Source: Aliiroseovarius sp. PrR006 (GTDB lineage Bacteria; Pseudomonadota; Alphaproteobacteria; Rhodobacterales; Rhodobacteraceae). Taken from it: a stretch of 64,000 bases of DNA. The stretch covers positions 124,001-188,000 of the forward strand of contig NZ_JAAGOY010000007.1 of the NCBI RefSeq assembly GCF_010500215.1, read 5' to 3'. Every line of letters begins with the position of its first letter. The first letter of the stretch is position 1. A model generated the notes under the pieces. It was not told where the DNA came from, did no database searches, and worked only from the letters and a program-made list of their open reading frames with translations. Positions 19,242-28,469 of this stretch are shown in pieces. The translations under genes were made by a program, and so were the position numbers.

Positions 19242-20354
19242 ATGACCAAGACCCATGCCCGCCTGACCCCGCTTGCCGATAGCCTTCCTGCAACCGTGCC
19301 TTTCGTCGGCCCCGAAACGCAGGAACGCACCCGTGGGCGTGATTTTGCGGCACGCCTTGGCGCGAACGAGAACACGTTTGGCCCGTCGCCCAACGCAATC
19401 GCCGCGATGCAGGCAGCGGCAGGCGATATCTGGATGTATGGCGACCCAGAAAACTACGACCTGCGTCATGCGCTGGCCGATCACCACGGCATCGCGCCCG
19501 AGAACATTCTGGTGGGCGAAGGGATCGACGGGATCCTCGGCTATCTGGTGCGACTTCTTGTCGGGCCGGGCGACATGGTGGTGACCTCGCAGGGCGCGTA
19601 TCCGACCTTCAACTATCACGTGGCCGGCTTTGGCGGCGTGTTGGAGACGGTGCCCTACAAAGATGATCACGAAGATCCCGTGGCGCTGATCGACAAGGCG
19701 GCCGAGGTCGGGGCCAAGCTTGTTTACATCGCCAACCCGGACAACCCGATGGGCACGTGGCATGACGCCGAAACCATCCAGCGCATGATCGACGCGGTAC
19801 CCGATGGCTGCCTGTTGGTGCTGGACGAAGCCTATATCGAATTTGCCCCGGAAGGCAGTGCGCCCGCTCTGAACACGGATGACCCACGCGTGATCCGTAT
19901 GCGCACGTTCTCGAAGGCATACGGGATGGCAGGCGCACGGGTGGGCTATGCCATTGGGCAGGCCGAGCTGATCACCGCCTTCAACAAGATCCGCAACCAT
20001 TTCGGTATGTGCCGTATCAGTCAGGCAGGCGCATTGGCGGCGCTGAAGGATCAGGGGTATCTGGCACAGGTGGTCGCGAATGTGGCCGAGGCCCGCTCCC
20101 GGATCGACCAGATCGCGCGGGACAACGGGCTGACCACCCTGCCCTCGGCCACCAACTTCGTTGCTGTGGATTGCGGGCGGGACGCCGCGTTTGCCAAGGC
20201 GGTTCTGGACGAACTCATCGCGCTGGATGTCTTCGTGCGCATGCCCTTTGCCGCCCCGCAAAACCGCTGCATTCGCATTTCGGCGGGCCGTCCCGAGGAA
20301 CTGGACGTGTTTGCGGCTGCTCTGCCCAAGGCGCTGGCAGCCGCCCGCGCCTAA
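19242..20354 (+). CDS. HisC-like PLP-dependent aminotransferase
   Basis: A 370-residue fold-type I aminotransferase close to histidinol-phosphate aminotransferases. LGANENTFGPSP is the N-terminal substrate loop, ANPDNPMGTW and LDEAYIEF line the cofactor pocket, and TFSKAYGMAGARVGYA contains the PLP lysine. No other his genes are nearby, so it may act on another amino acid such as an aromatic or phosphorylated one. It converges on the class V aminotransferase gene with a four-base overlap of the 3' ends. Confidence 0.88.
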   Translation: MTKTHARLTPLADSLPATVPFVGPETQERTRGRDFAARLGANENTFGPSPNAIAAMQAAAGDIWMYGDPENYDLRHALADHHGIAPENILVGEGIDGILGYLVRLLVGPGDMVVTSQGAYPTFNYHVAGFGGVLETVPYKDDHEDPVALIDKAAEVGAKLVYIANPDNPMGTWHDAETIQRMIDAVPDGCLLVLDEAYIEFAPEGSAPALNTDDPRVIRMRTFSKAYGMAGARVGYAIGQAELITAFNKIRNHFGMCRISQAGALAALKDQGYLAQVVANVAEARSRIDQIARDNGLTTLPSATNFVAVDCGRDAAFAKAVLDELIALDVFVRMPFAAPQNRCIRISAGRPEELDVFAAALPKALAAARA

Positions 20355-21550
20355 ACCTCGGCCATCACCTTCGCCGCGGCGGGCAAAGCGCCCTCTCCAT
20401 GCGGGATGCCCAGCGCGGTCAGGCCTGATTGAATGGCAGACAGCGCGCTCATCACCATCGGCGCGTTTACATGCCCCATATGGCCCAGACGAAAGAACCC
20501 GTCGCCATTGGGGTCTTCGGGCGCGGACATACCAAGGCCAATGCCAAGCGTAATGCCCATGTTCTGTTCGGTCCAATTGCGCAGCGCGGTGCCGTGTGGC
20601 GCACCAATGTGCAGCGACGTCACGGCGGTCGAGCGATGCGTCGGATCGGCCACATTCATTTGAAGCGGGCCATCTGCGCCCCACGCATCAAACGCCGCCC
20701 AGACCGCGCGGGCCAAATGAGAGTGACGCGCCCAGACGGTGTCCATCCCGCCTTCCTCGGCGATCATTGCCAGGGATTCGCGCAGTCCATAAAGGTGATG
20801 GGTCGGGGCTGTGCCTCCGAAATACTGATAGAACTGCTCGGGGTTGGCGCGCGGCGCCCAATCCCAATAGCGCGACACGCGGGGATTGGCTGCCCGGGCG
20901 GCAGCGGCTTTGTCATTAAAGAACACAAACCCCATACCCGGCGGCACCATCAACCCCTTCTGCGATGCCGCGACGGCAACATCCACGCCCCAAGCGTCCA
21001 TTTCAAACTGGTCGCAGCCCATGGATGCGATGCAATCGACCATCAACAGCGCCGGGTGCCCCGCCGCATCCATCGCCGCACGCACCACCGCTACGTCATT
21101 CCGGATCGACGTCGACGTGTCCACATGGGTCAATAGGACCGCTTTCAGATTATGTGCAGCGTCGGCTCGCAGCAGCTCCTCAACGCGGGTTGGATCCACA
21201 GGCGCCTTCAAACCGAACTCTTCGATGACAGGTTCGATGCCCAGCCCGGTCGCCATCTCGTGCCAGCCATGCCCGAACCGACCCGTGCACAGGGATAGCA
21301 CCTTGTCACCGGGGGACAGCGTGTTCGACAGGGCCGCCTCCCATGCACCATGACCATTGGCGATATAGATCACCGCATCATGCCGGGTACGGGCAACCGA
21401 TTTCAGGCCGTCGATCAAACCGGGCATCATATCCACCACCTCGCCCGCATAGATGTTGGGCGCGGCGCGATGCATGGCTTGCAGCACGCGATCCGGCATG
21501 ACCGAGGGGCCCGGAATGGCCAGATAGGTACGACCGTGGGATAAAGGCAT
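20351..21550 (-). CDS. Class V aminotransferase (alanine/serine-glyoxylate type)
   Basis: A 399-residue PLP enzyme. The start MPLSHGRTYLAIPGPSVMP has the IPGPS motif of the serine/alanine-glyoxylate aminotransferase group, VDCIASMGCDQFEMD follows, and the PLP lysine is in SQKGLMVPPGMGF. Members transfer the amino group to glyoxylate or use phosphoserine-like substrates. ATG 21550 is preferred over GTG 21565 because gaaagag precedes it. Confidence 0.88.
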   Translation of the reverse strand: MPLSHGRTYLAIPGPSVMPDRVLQAMHRAAPNIYAGEVVDMMPGLIDGLKSVARTRHDAVIYIANGHGAWEAALSNTLSPGDKVLSLCTGRFGHGWHEMATGLGIEPVIEEFGLKAPVDPTRVEELLRADAAHNLKAVLLTHVDTSTSIRNDVAVVRAAMDAAGHPALLMVDCIASMGCDQFEMDAWGVDVAVAASQKGLMVPPGMGFVFFNDKAAAARAANPRVSRYWDWAPRANPEQFYQYFGGTAPTHHLYGLRESLAMIAEEGGMDTVWARHSHLARAVWAAFDAWGADGPLQMNVADPTHRSTAVTSLHIGAPHGTALRNWTEQNMGITLGIGLGMSAPEDPNGDGFFRLGHMGHVNAPMVMSALSAIQSGLTALGIPHGEGALPAAAKVMAEV

Positions 21551-21706
21551 GGGGGGCTCTTTCACTTTTCAGACCTCAAGCGGTAATGCGCCACCCCGAT
21601 TGCGTCAACGTCGTTGTCAGGGTCGCCTGCTTGTTTGTGGCGCGCGGACAAGTTACATCCCGTAGGTACGCCGTTAGGCGGCAACCCTAAACTGGACCGA
21701 AACCGC

Positions 21707-22390
21707 ATGTTCAGAAGCTTGTATGCCAAGATCAAACAACGCGAACATGCGTGGAAACACCAGTTCGGGATGGACATCTCGACGCCTGAAGGACGGCGCG
21801 CGGCACGGCTGCGCAGCAACATCATCGATCACTCTTTCATCCGCCGGATCCTGCCCAATCGCCATCAGCTATCACCGGATGCGTGGCGGTCGAACCAGCC
21901 CGATCCGGTGCATTTTCCGGCACTTCAGGCAGCAGGGATCAAGACGGTGATCAACCTGCGGGGCGAGAGCAAACTCTCGCACTACCTGTTCGAGGCCGAG
22001 GCCTGCCGCGACTATGGTATGACGCTGATCGATCACCAGATGACCGCATACGCTGCGAAAGAGCGCAAGGTTTATCTTGACCTGCTGGACATCATGGAAC
22101 GTGCCGAAAAGCCGTTTCTGGTTCATTGTAAATCCGGCGCGGATCGCACCGGCATCGCGTCTGCGCTTTACCTGTTGGACCAGTGTGGCGCGACTCCGGA
22201 CGAGGCGCGCGCGCAGTTGTCCTTGAAATACGCCCACCAACGCTGGACGAAAGCGGGTATCCTGACTGCGATGATCAATGCCTATGCCGATCACCACAAG
22301 AACGACGCGATCTCGATCCGGGACTGGCTGGCACAGCATTATGACCCCGAGACAATCACCCAAGCCTTTCAGGCGAAACGGAAAAAGTAA
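21707..22390 (+). CDS. Dual-specificity/tyrosine phosphatase family protein
   Basis: A 227-residue protein with the CX5R phosphatase loop HCKSGADRTG at about residue 142 and the upstream pattern DPVHFPALQAAGIKTVINLRGE, typical of DSP-like phosphatases near lipid or polysaccharide genes. The catalytic cysteine and arginine are present. It shares one base (TAATG) with the following MsbA-like exporter, so the two are translationally coupled; a role in envelope lipid or glycan dephosphorylation is an inference from that. Confidence 0.85.
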   Translation: MFRSLYAKIKQREHAWKHQFGMDISTPEGRRAARLRSNIIDHSFIRRILPNRHQLSPDAWRSNQPDPVHFPALQAAGIKTVINLRGESKLSHYLFEAEACRDYGMTLIDHQMTAYAAKERKVYLDLLDIMERAEKPFLVHCKSGADRTGIASALYLLDQCGATPDEARAQLSLKYAHQRWTKAGILTAMINAYADHHKNDAISIRDWLAQHYDPETITQAFQAKRKK

Positions 22391-24273
22391 TGAGTTCTGA
22401 GACCGCCCGCACCGACCAGAAAAAGATGATCCGCTGGCTGTGGAAAGGCTATATGCGCGCCTATCGCCTTCCCTTAGCTTTGGCGATGCTGTTGATGCTG
22501 GTCGAAGGTCTGGCACTGGGCGGCTTGAGCTACATGATCAAACCGATGTTCGACGTGGCATTTTCATCGGGAGCAACACAAGCCATCTTAGGCGTTGCCC
22601 TTATCGTCGCGGGGATCTTCATCACCCGCGCCTTTGCCGCCTTTGGTCACCGCGTTTTGATGGTCCATGTGGGACAGCGCGTGGCCGCGAAACTGCAATC
22701 GGACATGGTCGCACACATGCTGACGCTCGATAGCAGCTATTTCCGCGATAATTCCCCCGGCACGCTTATGGAGCGGGTCCGTGGGGATGCGCAGGCCATT
22801 GCCACGATCTGGGAGGTCGTGCTGGCCGCTGTCGCTCGGGATGTTGTGTCTTTGCTTGCTCTTCTCGGTGTGGCTATGTGGATTGATTGGCTTTGGGTTG
22901 TGGTGGCCGTGGCCGCGGCACCTGTCCTGACCTATCCGATGGGCATCCTGCAAAAGCGCGTGCGTAGAACCACCACCGACAGCCGGAGCGCTGCTGCCCA
23001 GATCTCGACCCGGCTGGACGAGATTTTCCACGGCATCAATTCGATCAAACTGTCGGGCACCGAACGTCACGAGCAGTCCCGCGTGGACCGCGAAATCGAC
23101 GTCTTCGCCAAAACCCATCTGCAAAGCCAGGCCAATCAGGGTGCCATCGTTGCCCTGATCGACATCATCGCTGCCATCGGCTTTTTCGGCGTGCTGGTCT
23201 ACGGCGGGTTACAGATCAATGCGGGCGTGAAGACCGTGGGCGAGTTCATGAGCTTCTTCACCGCGATGGCGCTGGTTTTTGATCCCTTGCGCAATCTGGG
23301 CAAGGTCTCAGGCGGGTGGCAGGCGGCGATTGCCAGCATGATGCGTATTCGCGACGTGTTCGCCCAGCGTCCGTCGATCCTGTCCCCGGCCAAGCCCGCC
23401 GCCCTACCCGCGAAGGCCGCGCAGGCGGATATTGTGTTGGACAACGTGAATTTTGCCTATGGCGACACGCCCATTCTGCGCGGTGCCAGCTTCACTGCCG
23501 AGGCCGGAAAAACCACCGCCCTTGTAGGCGCATCCGGGGCCGGCAAAAGCACCGTGTTCAACCTTCTGACACGCCTGGCGGACGCCAAAACCGGCAAAGT
23601 AAAAATCGGGAACGCGGACGTCACCGCCCTGCCACTGGATCAACTGCGCGGGCTGTTCTCTGTGGTCAGCCAAGAGGCGCTGCTATTTGACGAGACCCTG
23701 CGCGACAACATCTTGATGGGGCGCAATGACGTAGACGAAGCCACAATGAAACATGCGCTGGATACGGCGCATGTGGCGGACTTCCTGCCGCGGCTTGAGC
23801 ACGGGCTGGACAGCCCTGCCGGACCGCGTGGCTCGAACCTGTCCGGTGGGCAGCGCCAGCGGGTTGCCATCGCGCGCGCCGTCCTGCGCGATGCCCCGGT
23901 GCTGTTGCTGGACGAGGCGACCTCGGCGCTGGACACGAAATCCGAGAAGCTGGTGCAAGAGGCACTGGACACGCTGTCCAAGGGCCGTACGACGCTGGTC
24001 ATCGCGCACCGCCTGTCCACCGTGCGTGATGCCGACAAGATCGTCGTGATGGATCAGGGGCGCGTGGTGGATCAGGGCACGCATGACGAGCTGCTGGAAC
24101 GCGGTGGCCTCTATGCGCAGCTTTATAACCTTCAGTTTCAGGATGGCGGCGGCGTTTCTGACACGTCCACGCGCAGGGCTAAGGTTTATCTGCCCAAGGA
24201 AGCCAAGGAGCCGCCCCGCTGGTCGTTCCGTGGCATTCTGTCAGGCGGCTTATGGCGCAAACGCAAGGACTGA
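22390..24273 (+). CDS. ABC exporter, fused permease/ATPase (MsbA-like)
   Basis: A 627-residue half-transporter that acts as a homodimer. The N-terminal half has about six membrane helices (residues 25-310). The C-terminal ATPase shows Walker A LVGASGAGKST (about residue 380), signature LSGGQRQRVAIARA, Walker B VLLLDEATSALD and the switch histidine in IAHRLST. It resembles MsbA and other lipid or lipopolysaccharide flippases. Co-transcription with a phosphatase supports an envelope export role, but the cargo is not known. Confidence 0.9.
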   Translation: MSSETARTDQKKMIRWLWKGYMRAYRLPLALAMLLMLVEGLALGGLSYMIKPMFDVAFSSGATQAILGVALIVAGIFITRAFAAFGHRVLMVHVGQRVAAKLQSDMVAHMLTLDSSYFRDNSPGTLMERVRGDAQAIATIWEVVLAAVARDVVSLLALLGVAMWIDWLWVVVAVAAAPVLTYPMGILQKRVRRTTTDSRSAAAQISTRLDEIFHGINSIKLSGTERHEQSRVDREIDVFAKTHLQSQANQGAIVALIDIIAAIGFFGVLVYGGLQINAGVKTVGEFMSFFTAMALVFDPLRNLGKVSGGWQAAIASMMRIRDVFAQRPSILSPAKPAALPAKAAQADIVLDNVNFAYGDTPILRGASFTAEAGKTTALVGASGAGKSTVFNLLTRLADAKTGKVKIGNADVTALPLDQLRGLFSVVSQEALLFDETLRDNILMGRNDVDEATMKHALDTAHVADFLPRLEHGLDSPAGPRGSNLSGGQRQRVAIARAVLRDAPVLLLDEATSALDTKSEKLVQEALDTLSKGRTTLVIAHRLSTVRDADKIVVMDQGRVVDQGTHDELLERGGLYAQLYNLQFQDGGGVSDTSTRRAKVYLPKEAKEPPRWSFRGILSGGLWRKRKD

Positions 24274-24297
24274 CCCTTGGAGACACAGGAGAGCAAC

Positions 24298-25032
24298 ATG
24301 ACAGACCGCACAGTGTTGAGGGTCTCAGGCAAGGATCGCGAAAGCTTTTTGCAGGGGCTGGTGTCGAATGACGTGAAAGGGTTGAAGGACGGCTTGGTCT
24401 ATGCGGCCCTTCTGACCCCACAGGGCAAGTATCTGGCCGATTTCCTGCTGGTCCCGGCCGAGGACGCCATTCTAATCGACGTCGCCACGGATCTGGCGCG
24501 GTCGCTGGCGCAGCGTCTGACAATGTACAAGCTGCGTGCAGATGTCTCGATCGAGGCGACGGACATTACGCCGGCTCGTGGGCTGGGAGATGCGCCCGTC
24601 GCGGCATTTGCTGATCCGCGTCACGCAGCACTGGGGTGGCGTGCCTATGATGGTCGCGATAGCCAGACAGGCATAGATTGGGATGCCCTTCGCGTGGCCC
24701 ATTGCATTCCGGAAACCGGGATCGAGCTGACCGGGGACAGCTATCTTCTGGAAGCTGGGTTCGAGCATTTGAACGGCGTGGAATTCCGCAAGGGCTGCTA
24801 TGTGGGTCAGGAAGTGACCGCACGGATGAAGCACAAGACTGAGTTGAAGAAGGGGCTGGCAACGGTTTCCATCGAAGGCGAGGCCCCTGTTGGCACGGCG
24901 ATCACACGGGACGGGAAGCCCGTAGGGACGCTCTTTACCCAATCAGGTGATCAGGCGATTGCCTATCTGCGTTTTGATCGGGCAGGGTCCGACATGCAGG
25001 CCGGGGACGCAGTGGTCAACTGGAAGGGCTAA
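24298..25032 (+). CDS. ygfZ: Folate-binding protein YgfZ/CAF17 family
   Basis: A 244-residue aminomethyltransferase-fold protein with the YgfZ signature KGCYVGQEVTARM at about residue 165, including the conserved cysteine. YgfZ uses tetrahydrofolate to help assemble or repair certain iron-sulphur enzymes. The start at ATG 24298 is fixed by caggagagcaac; an upstream in-frame TTG has no site. It follows the exporter by 24 bases in the same direction. Confidence 0.92.
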   Translation: MTDRTVLRVSGKDRESFLQGLVSNDVKGLKDGLVYAALLTPQGKYLADFLLVPAEDAILIDVATDLARSLAQRLTMYKLRADVSIEATDITPARGLGDAPVAAFADPRHAALGWRAYDGRDSQTGIDWDALRVAHCIPETGIELTGDSYLLEAGFEHLNGVEFRKGCYVGQEVTARMKHKTELKKGLATVSIEGEAPVGTAITRDGKPVGTLFTQSGDQAIAYLRFDRAGSDMQAGDAVVNWKG

Positions 25033-25101
25033 GGGGCGCTGCCCCCGCATGATTTCCCTGCGGAAAATCACGCTCCCCCGGGATATTTAAAACAAGAAAA
25101 A
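25033..25101. repeat. REP-like intergenic boilerplate element
   Basis: The spacer between convergent ygfZ and rluE consists of a GC hairpin (ggggcgctgcccc), then an imperfect inverted repeat TGATTTCC (25050-25057) / GGAAAATCA (25062-25070), then cccccgggatattt and an A-rich tail. From memory, close copies of this string occur between many genes in Rhodobacteraceae, so this looks like a dispersed repeat that may serve as a terminator for both genes. Confidence 0.5.
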
Positions 25102-25107
25102 GCAGCG

Positions 25108-25653
25108 TCAGGCGTAGCGCCATTTGCCGTGGCCGATCCCATCCAGCGTATAGGCACCCACGCCGTAGCGGATCAGGCGCAGGGTTGGGTGGCCAATTGC
25201 GGCGGTCATGCGGCGGACCTGACGGTTTTTACCTTCGGTGATCTTCAGTTCAATCCAGCAATCGGGCACGGATTTGCGCACACGGATGGGCGGATTACGT
25301 TGCCAGAGCCCGGTGGGCTCGTCGATCCGTCGGGCCTTGGCGGGGCGGGTACGGCCGTCTTTGAGTACGACGCCATCACGGAGCGCCTGAAGGGCGGCCT
25401 CGTCAGGAACACCTTCCACCTGCACCCAGTATGTTTTTGAAAGCTTATGCTTTGGGTTTGCAAGCTTCGCCTGCAGCTTGCCGTCATCCGTCAGCACCAA
25501 AAGCCCTTCGCTGTCCCGATCCAACCGCCCCGCCGCGTAGACACCCGGCAGGTCGATATAGTCCGACAGGGTCTGCCGGTCGCTGCCTTCGTTGCCACGA
25601 TCGGTGAACTGTGAAAGCACATTGAAGGGTTTGTTGAAGAGGATCGTGGTCAT
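25108..25653 (-). CDS. rluE: 23S rRNA pseudouridine synthase (RluE-like, RsuA family)
   Basis: A 181-residue pseudouridine synthase that lacks the N-terminal S4 domain, as RluE does. It starts [17 protein letters not shown], has the catalytic aspartate in [14 protein letters not shown] (about residue 48), and ends with [23 protein letters not shown]. RluE modifies a uridine in helix 89 of 23S rRNA. ATG 25653 is preferred (gagg just upstream) over ATG 25668. Confidence 0.92.
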   Translation of the reverse strand: MTTILFNKPFNVLSQFTDRGNEGSDRQTLSDYIDLPGVYAAGRLDRDSEGLLVLTDDGKLQAKLANPKHKLSKTYWVQVEGVPDEAALQALRDGVVLKDGRTRPAKARRIDEPTGLWQRNPPIRVRKSVPDCWIELKITEGKNRQVRRMTAAIGHPTLRLIRYGVGAYTLDGIGHGKWRYA

Positions 25654-25716
25654 CTGGGCCTCAAACACAAAGGGCAGAGCCTGCGCCCTGCCCTTATTGG
25701 GGTATTCCCGAGCCGC

Positions 25717-26280
25717 TTAGGCGCGTTCGGAATATTCCATGGTTTCGGTGTTCACCACAATAGCTTCGCCTTGTGCCACAAAGGGCGGCACCGAGATGCG
25801 TACGCCGTTGTCCAGAACGGCGGGCTTGAAGCTGTTGGCGGCAGTCTGACCTTTGACGACTGGCTCGGTCTCTTCGATGACGCAGGTCACTTTCTGCGGC
25901 AGGGACGCGTTCAGGGCTTCGTCGTCGTAGAACTCGACCACGATGGTCATGCCGTCTTGCAGGAAGGGGCGGCGTTCGCCCAGAAGGTCGGCCGGGATCT
26001 GGTTCTGTTCATAGGTCTCGGTGTCCATGAAGATCAGCATGCCGTCATCTTCATAGAGGAACTGTTGATCTTTCTGCTCCAGACGTACACGCTCGACTTT
26101 GTCTGCGGAACGGAAGCGTTCGTTCAGTTTGGAACCATTGCGCAGGTTCTTCAGCTCGACCTGCGCAAATGCGCCGCCTTTACCGGGCTTTACGTGGTCG
26201 ACCTTCACTGCAGCCCACAGGCCGTCGTTGTGCTCCAACACGTTGCCGGGGCGAATTTCGTTTCCGTTGATCTTGGGCAT
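25717..26280 (-). CDS. efp: Elongation factor P
   Basis: A 187-residue three-domain EF-P that relieves ribosome stalling at polyproline. The domain I loop KPGKGGA (about residue 32) contains the lysine that is modified in many bacteria. The central and C-terminal OB folds are complete ([21 protein letters not shown]..., [15 protein letters not shown]). No modification enzymes (EpmA/EpmB) lie in this window. It is divergent from the small acidic protein gene at 26491. Confidence 0.96.
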   Translation of the reverse strand: MPKINGNEIRPGNVLEHNDGLWAAVKVDHVKPGKGGAFAQVELKNLRNGSKLNERFRSADKVERVRLEQKDQQFLYEDDGMLIFMDTETYEQNQIPADLLGERRPFLQDGMTIVVEFYDDEALNASLPQKVTCVIEETEPVVKGQTAANSFKPAVLDNGVRISVPPFVAQGEAIVVNTETMEYSERA

Positions 26281-26490
26281 ATCCTGAAACCTTCACAAAA
26301 GGTTGAAATTTCTTGGCCCGACCCTATATCTTGCAGGCTTGTCTCTGGCAAGCACGCGCGTCACGGCCAAATGTAACAGCTATGCGACAGGTGCATGGCT
26401 GCCATGTGATCCAGGGGATACCGAATCACGCAGAAAACGCCATATTGGCCGCTACGCCAGAAACCGCAAGAGCAATAATAAAGGACGACC

Positions 26491-26808
26491 ATGCTGGACT
26501 CCGTAGACGGTACCGCTTTCAATAACGAACAAGGCAACCGCGCGCGCAAGCTTTTCGCTGCTGTCGTGCTGGCTGCGTTGGACGACGCCATTGCTGATGA
26601 CAAGAAATACGGCAACGGCCCCGATCAGATCGCCCGCTGGGCCCGGTCGCGCGATGGGCGCGAAGTGTTGAGCTGTGCAGGCATCGACCCGAACGAGCGC
26701 GTCGTGAGCGGTCTGATGGACTTCGTGTCCAAAGGCATCCGCACCTCGGTCGCACTGAGCCGCGAAGAGAGCGAGCGTCGCAACGCCGCCACCGCAGAAG
26801 CCGCGTAA
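26491..26808 (+). CDS. Conserved small protein, DUF6280-like
   Basis: A 105-residue soluble, helix-rich protein (ARKLFAAVVLAALDDAIADDKKYG...). It resembles a small protein conserved in Rhodobacterales that I associate with DUF6280, from memory only. The start has aaaggacg eight bases upstream, and the gene ends at a strong terminator. The function is unknown; monocistronic expression is indicated by its own leader and terminator. Confidence 0.75.
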   Translation: MLDSVDGTAFNNEQGNRARKLFAAVVLAALDDAIADDKKYGNGPDQIARWARSRDGREVLSCAGIDPNERVVSGLMDFVSKGIRTSVALSREESERRNAATAEAA

Positions 26809-26834
26809 GCGCGCACAAGAATACTCAATGGAAG

Positions 26835-26860
26835 ACGCGTCCCGTTTGGGGCGCGTTTTT
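26835..26860 (+). terminator. Intrinsic terminator
   Basis: A 9-bp stem acgcgtccc (26835-26843) with ggggcgcgt (26848-26856), one G-U pair, a GTTT loop and a T5 tract. It ends the transcript of the small DUF6280-like gene. Confidence 0.9.
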
Positions 26861-26927
26861 CGTTTCAGCCCCTCGCCATGTCGGAACAGGGCTGGAGCGC
26901 GCTTTGAAAAGCGCCTAAGTCTTGGCC

Positions 26928-28373
26928 ATGACCAAGGCGATTATGATCCAGGGCGCAGGCTCGAATGTTGGGAAATCTCTGTTAGTGGCGGGGATTGCGC
27001 GGGCGGCCGTGAAGCGCGGGCTGAACGTGGCCCCGTTCAAGCCGCAGAACATGTCAAACAACGCGGCTGTCACTGTGGATGGTGGTGAGATCGGGCGCGC
27101 GCAGGCGTTGCAGGCGCGGGCCTGTGGGCTGGACCCGATTGTCGACATGAACCCGGTTCTATTGAAGCCCGAGACCGACACCGGCGCGCAGGTCATTGTG
27201 CAAGGCAAGCGCTTTGCCACCATGAAGGCGCGCGACTATGGCAAGGCCAAATCAGAGCTGATGCCGCGCGTGTTGGAGAGCTTTCACCGCCTAGGAGAAG
27301 GACGCGATCTGGTTCTGGTCGAAGGCGCAGGCAGCCCTGCCGAGGTCAACCTACGCAAGGGTGACATTGCCAATATGGGCTTTGCCGAGGCCGCCGACCT
27401 GCCGGTCGTGCTGGCGGGTGACATTGACCGGGGTGGCGTGATTGCGCAACTGGTGGGCACTCATGCGGTGCTGCCCGACGAGGACCGCGCGCGGATCAAA
27501 GCCTTTCTGGTCAACAAGTTTCGTGGAGACCCCACCCTGTTCGCCGATGGTGCCGACGAGATCGCCCGCCTGACCGGCTGGCACGATCTAGGCACCCTGC
27601 CCTGGTTCGCGGATGCGTGGCGCCTGCCCGCCGAGGACGTGATGGACATTGCCACGCGCAAAGGGGGCGTGTTCAAAATCGCGGTGCCGCGCCTGAACCG
27701 CATTGCCAATTTCGACGATCTGGACCCCTTGGTGAACGAACCGGACGTGACCGTCGAGATCATCGAGCCCGGCCGCCCCCTGCCCGGCGATGCCGATCTG
27801 GTGCTGATCCCGGGATCGAAGTCCACCATCGCCGATCTGGCGGACTTCCGGGCACAAGGCTGGGACATCGACCTAACCGCCCATATCCGGCGCGGTGGGC
27901 ATGTACTGGGCATCTGTGGCGGCTTTCAGATGCTGGGGACCGAGATCATCGATGCGGATGGCCTTGAAGGCCCGGCAGGTCGCGTGGCCGGGCTGGGGCA
28001 TCTGAATGTGGTCACACACCTGGAACCCCGCAAGACGCTGGCGCTTACGCAGGCAACCCACCTGCCCTCGGGCCAAGCGGTCGAGGGGTACGAGATCCAT
28101 CTGGGACGTACAGTAGGTCCTGATTGTGATACCGCATGGCTGTCGGTCAGTGATCGCCCCGAAGGCGCTAGCAGCGCAGATGGGCGCATTCAGGGCTGTT
28201 ACCTGCATGGGCTCTTTGCTGCGGATGGGTTCCGACGTCATTTCCTGAACGGGCTGGGCGCGCAGACCTCAGACATCAGCTTTGACGCACGAATCGAGTC
28301 CAGCCTGGACGCGCTGGCCGATCATCTGGAAACACATTTGGATATTGGTGCCTTGTTGGACTTGGCCCACTAG
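26928..28373 (+). CDS. cobQ: Cobyric acid synthase
   Basis: A 481-residue glutamine-dependent amidase that amidates side chains of adenosylcobyrinate in vitamin B12 synthesis. The N-terminal P-loop-like [19 protein letters not shown] and [13 protein letters not shown] are the family signature; the C-terminal glutamine amidotransferase domain has the nucleophile in [10 protein letters not shown] (about residue 330) and the histidine in GCYLHGLF. Start ATG 26928 is used instead of TTG 26922. No other cobalamin genes are adjacent, and no cobalamin riboswitch is apparent in the 67-bp leader. Confidence 0.95.
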   Translation: MTKAIMIQGAGSNVGKSLLVAGIARAAVKRGLNVAPFKPQNMSNNAAVTVDGGEIGRAQALQARACGLDPIVDMNPVLLKPETDTGAQVIVQGKRFATMKARDYGKAKSELMPRVLESFHRLGEGRDLVLVEGAGSPAEVNLRKGDIANMGFAEAADLPVVLAGDIDRGGVIAQLVGTHAVLPDEDRARIKAFLVNKFRGDPTLFADGADEIARLTGWHDLGTLPWFADAWRLPAEDVMDIATRKGGVFKIAVPRLNRIANFDDLDPLVNEPDVTVEIIEPGRPLPGDADLVLIPGSKSTIADLADFRAQGWDIDLTAHIRRGGHVLGICGGFQMLGTEIIDADGLEGPAGRVAGLGHLNVVTHLEPRKTLALTQATHLPSGQAVEGYEIHLGRTVGPDCDTAWLSVSDRPEGASSADGRIQGCYLHGLFAADGFRRHFLNGLGAQTSDISFDARIESSLDALADHLETHLDIGALLDLAH

Positions 28374-28469
28374 GTCTTAGAGCATTCCGCCCTTAGCTCG
28401 AGACACAAATACCCTGCCACGCCTCCGGCGTTCTCGGGCCACTCTGCTTCTCAGAAAGGGCTGAATGCG

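Noticed and set aside
16215-20684. Two very long minus-strand frames (736 and 732 codons) across valS and the HisC-like gene
   Set aside because: They are antisense shadows created by the strong GC3 codon bias of valS and its neighbour; no motif, ribosome binding site or sensible protein composition.
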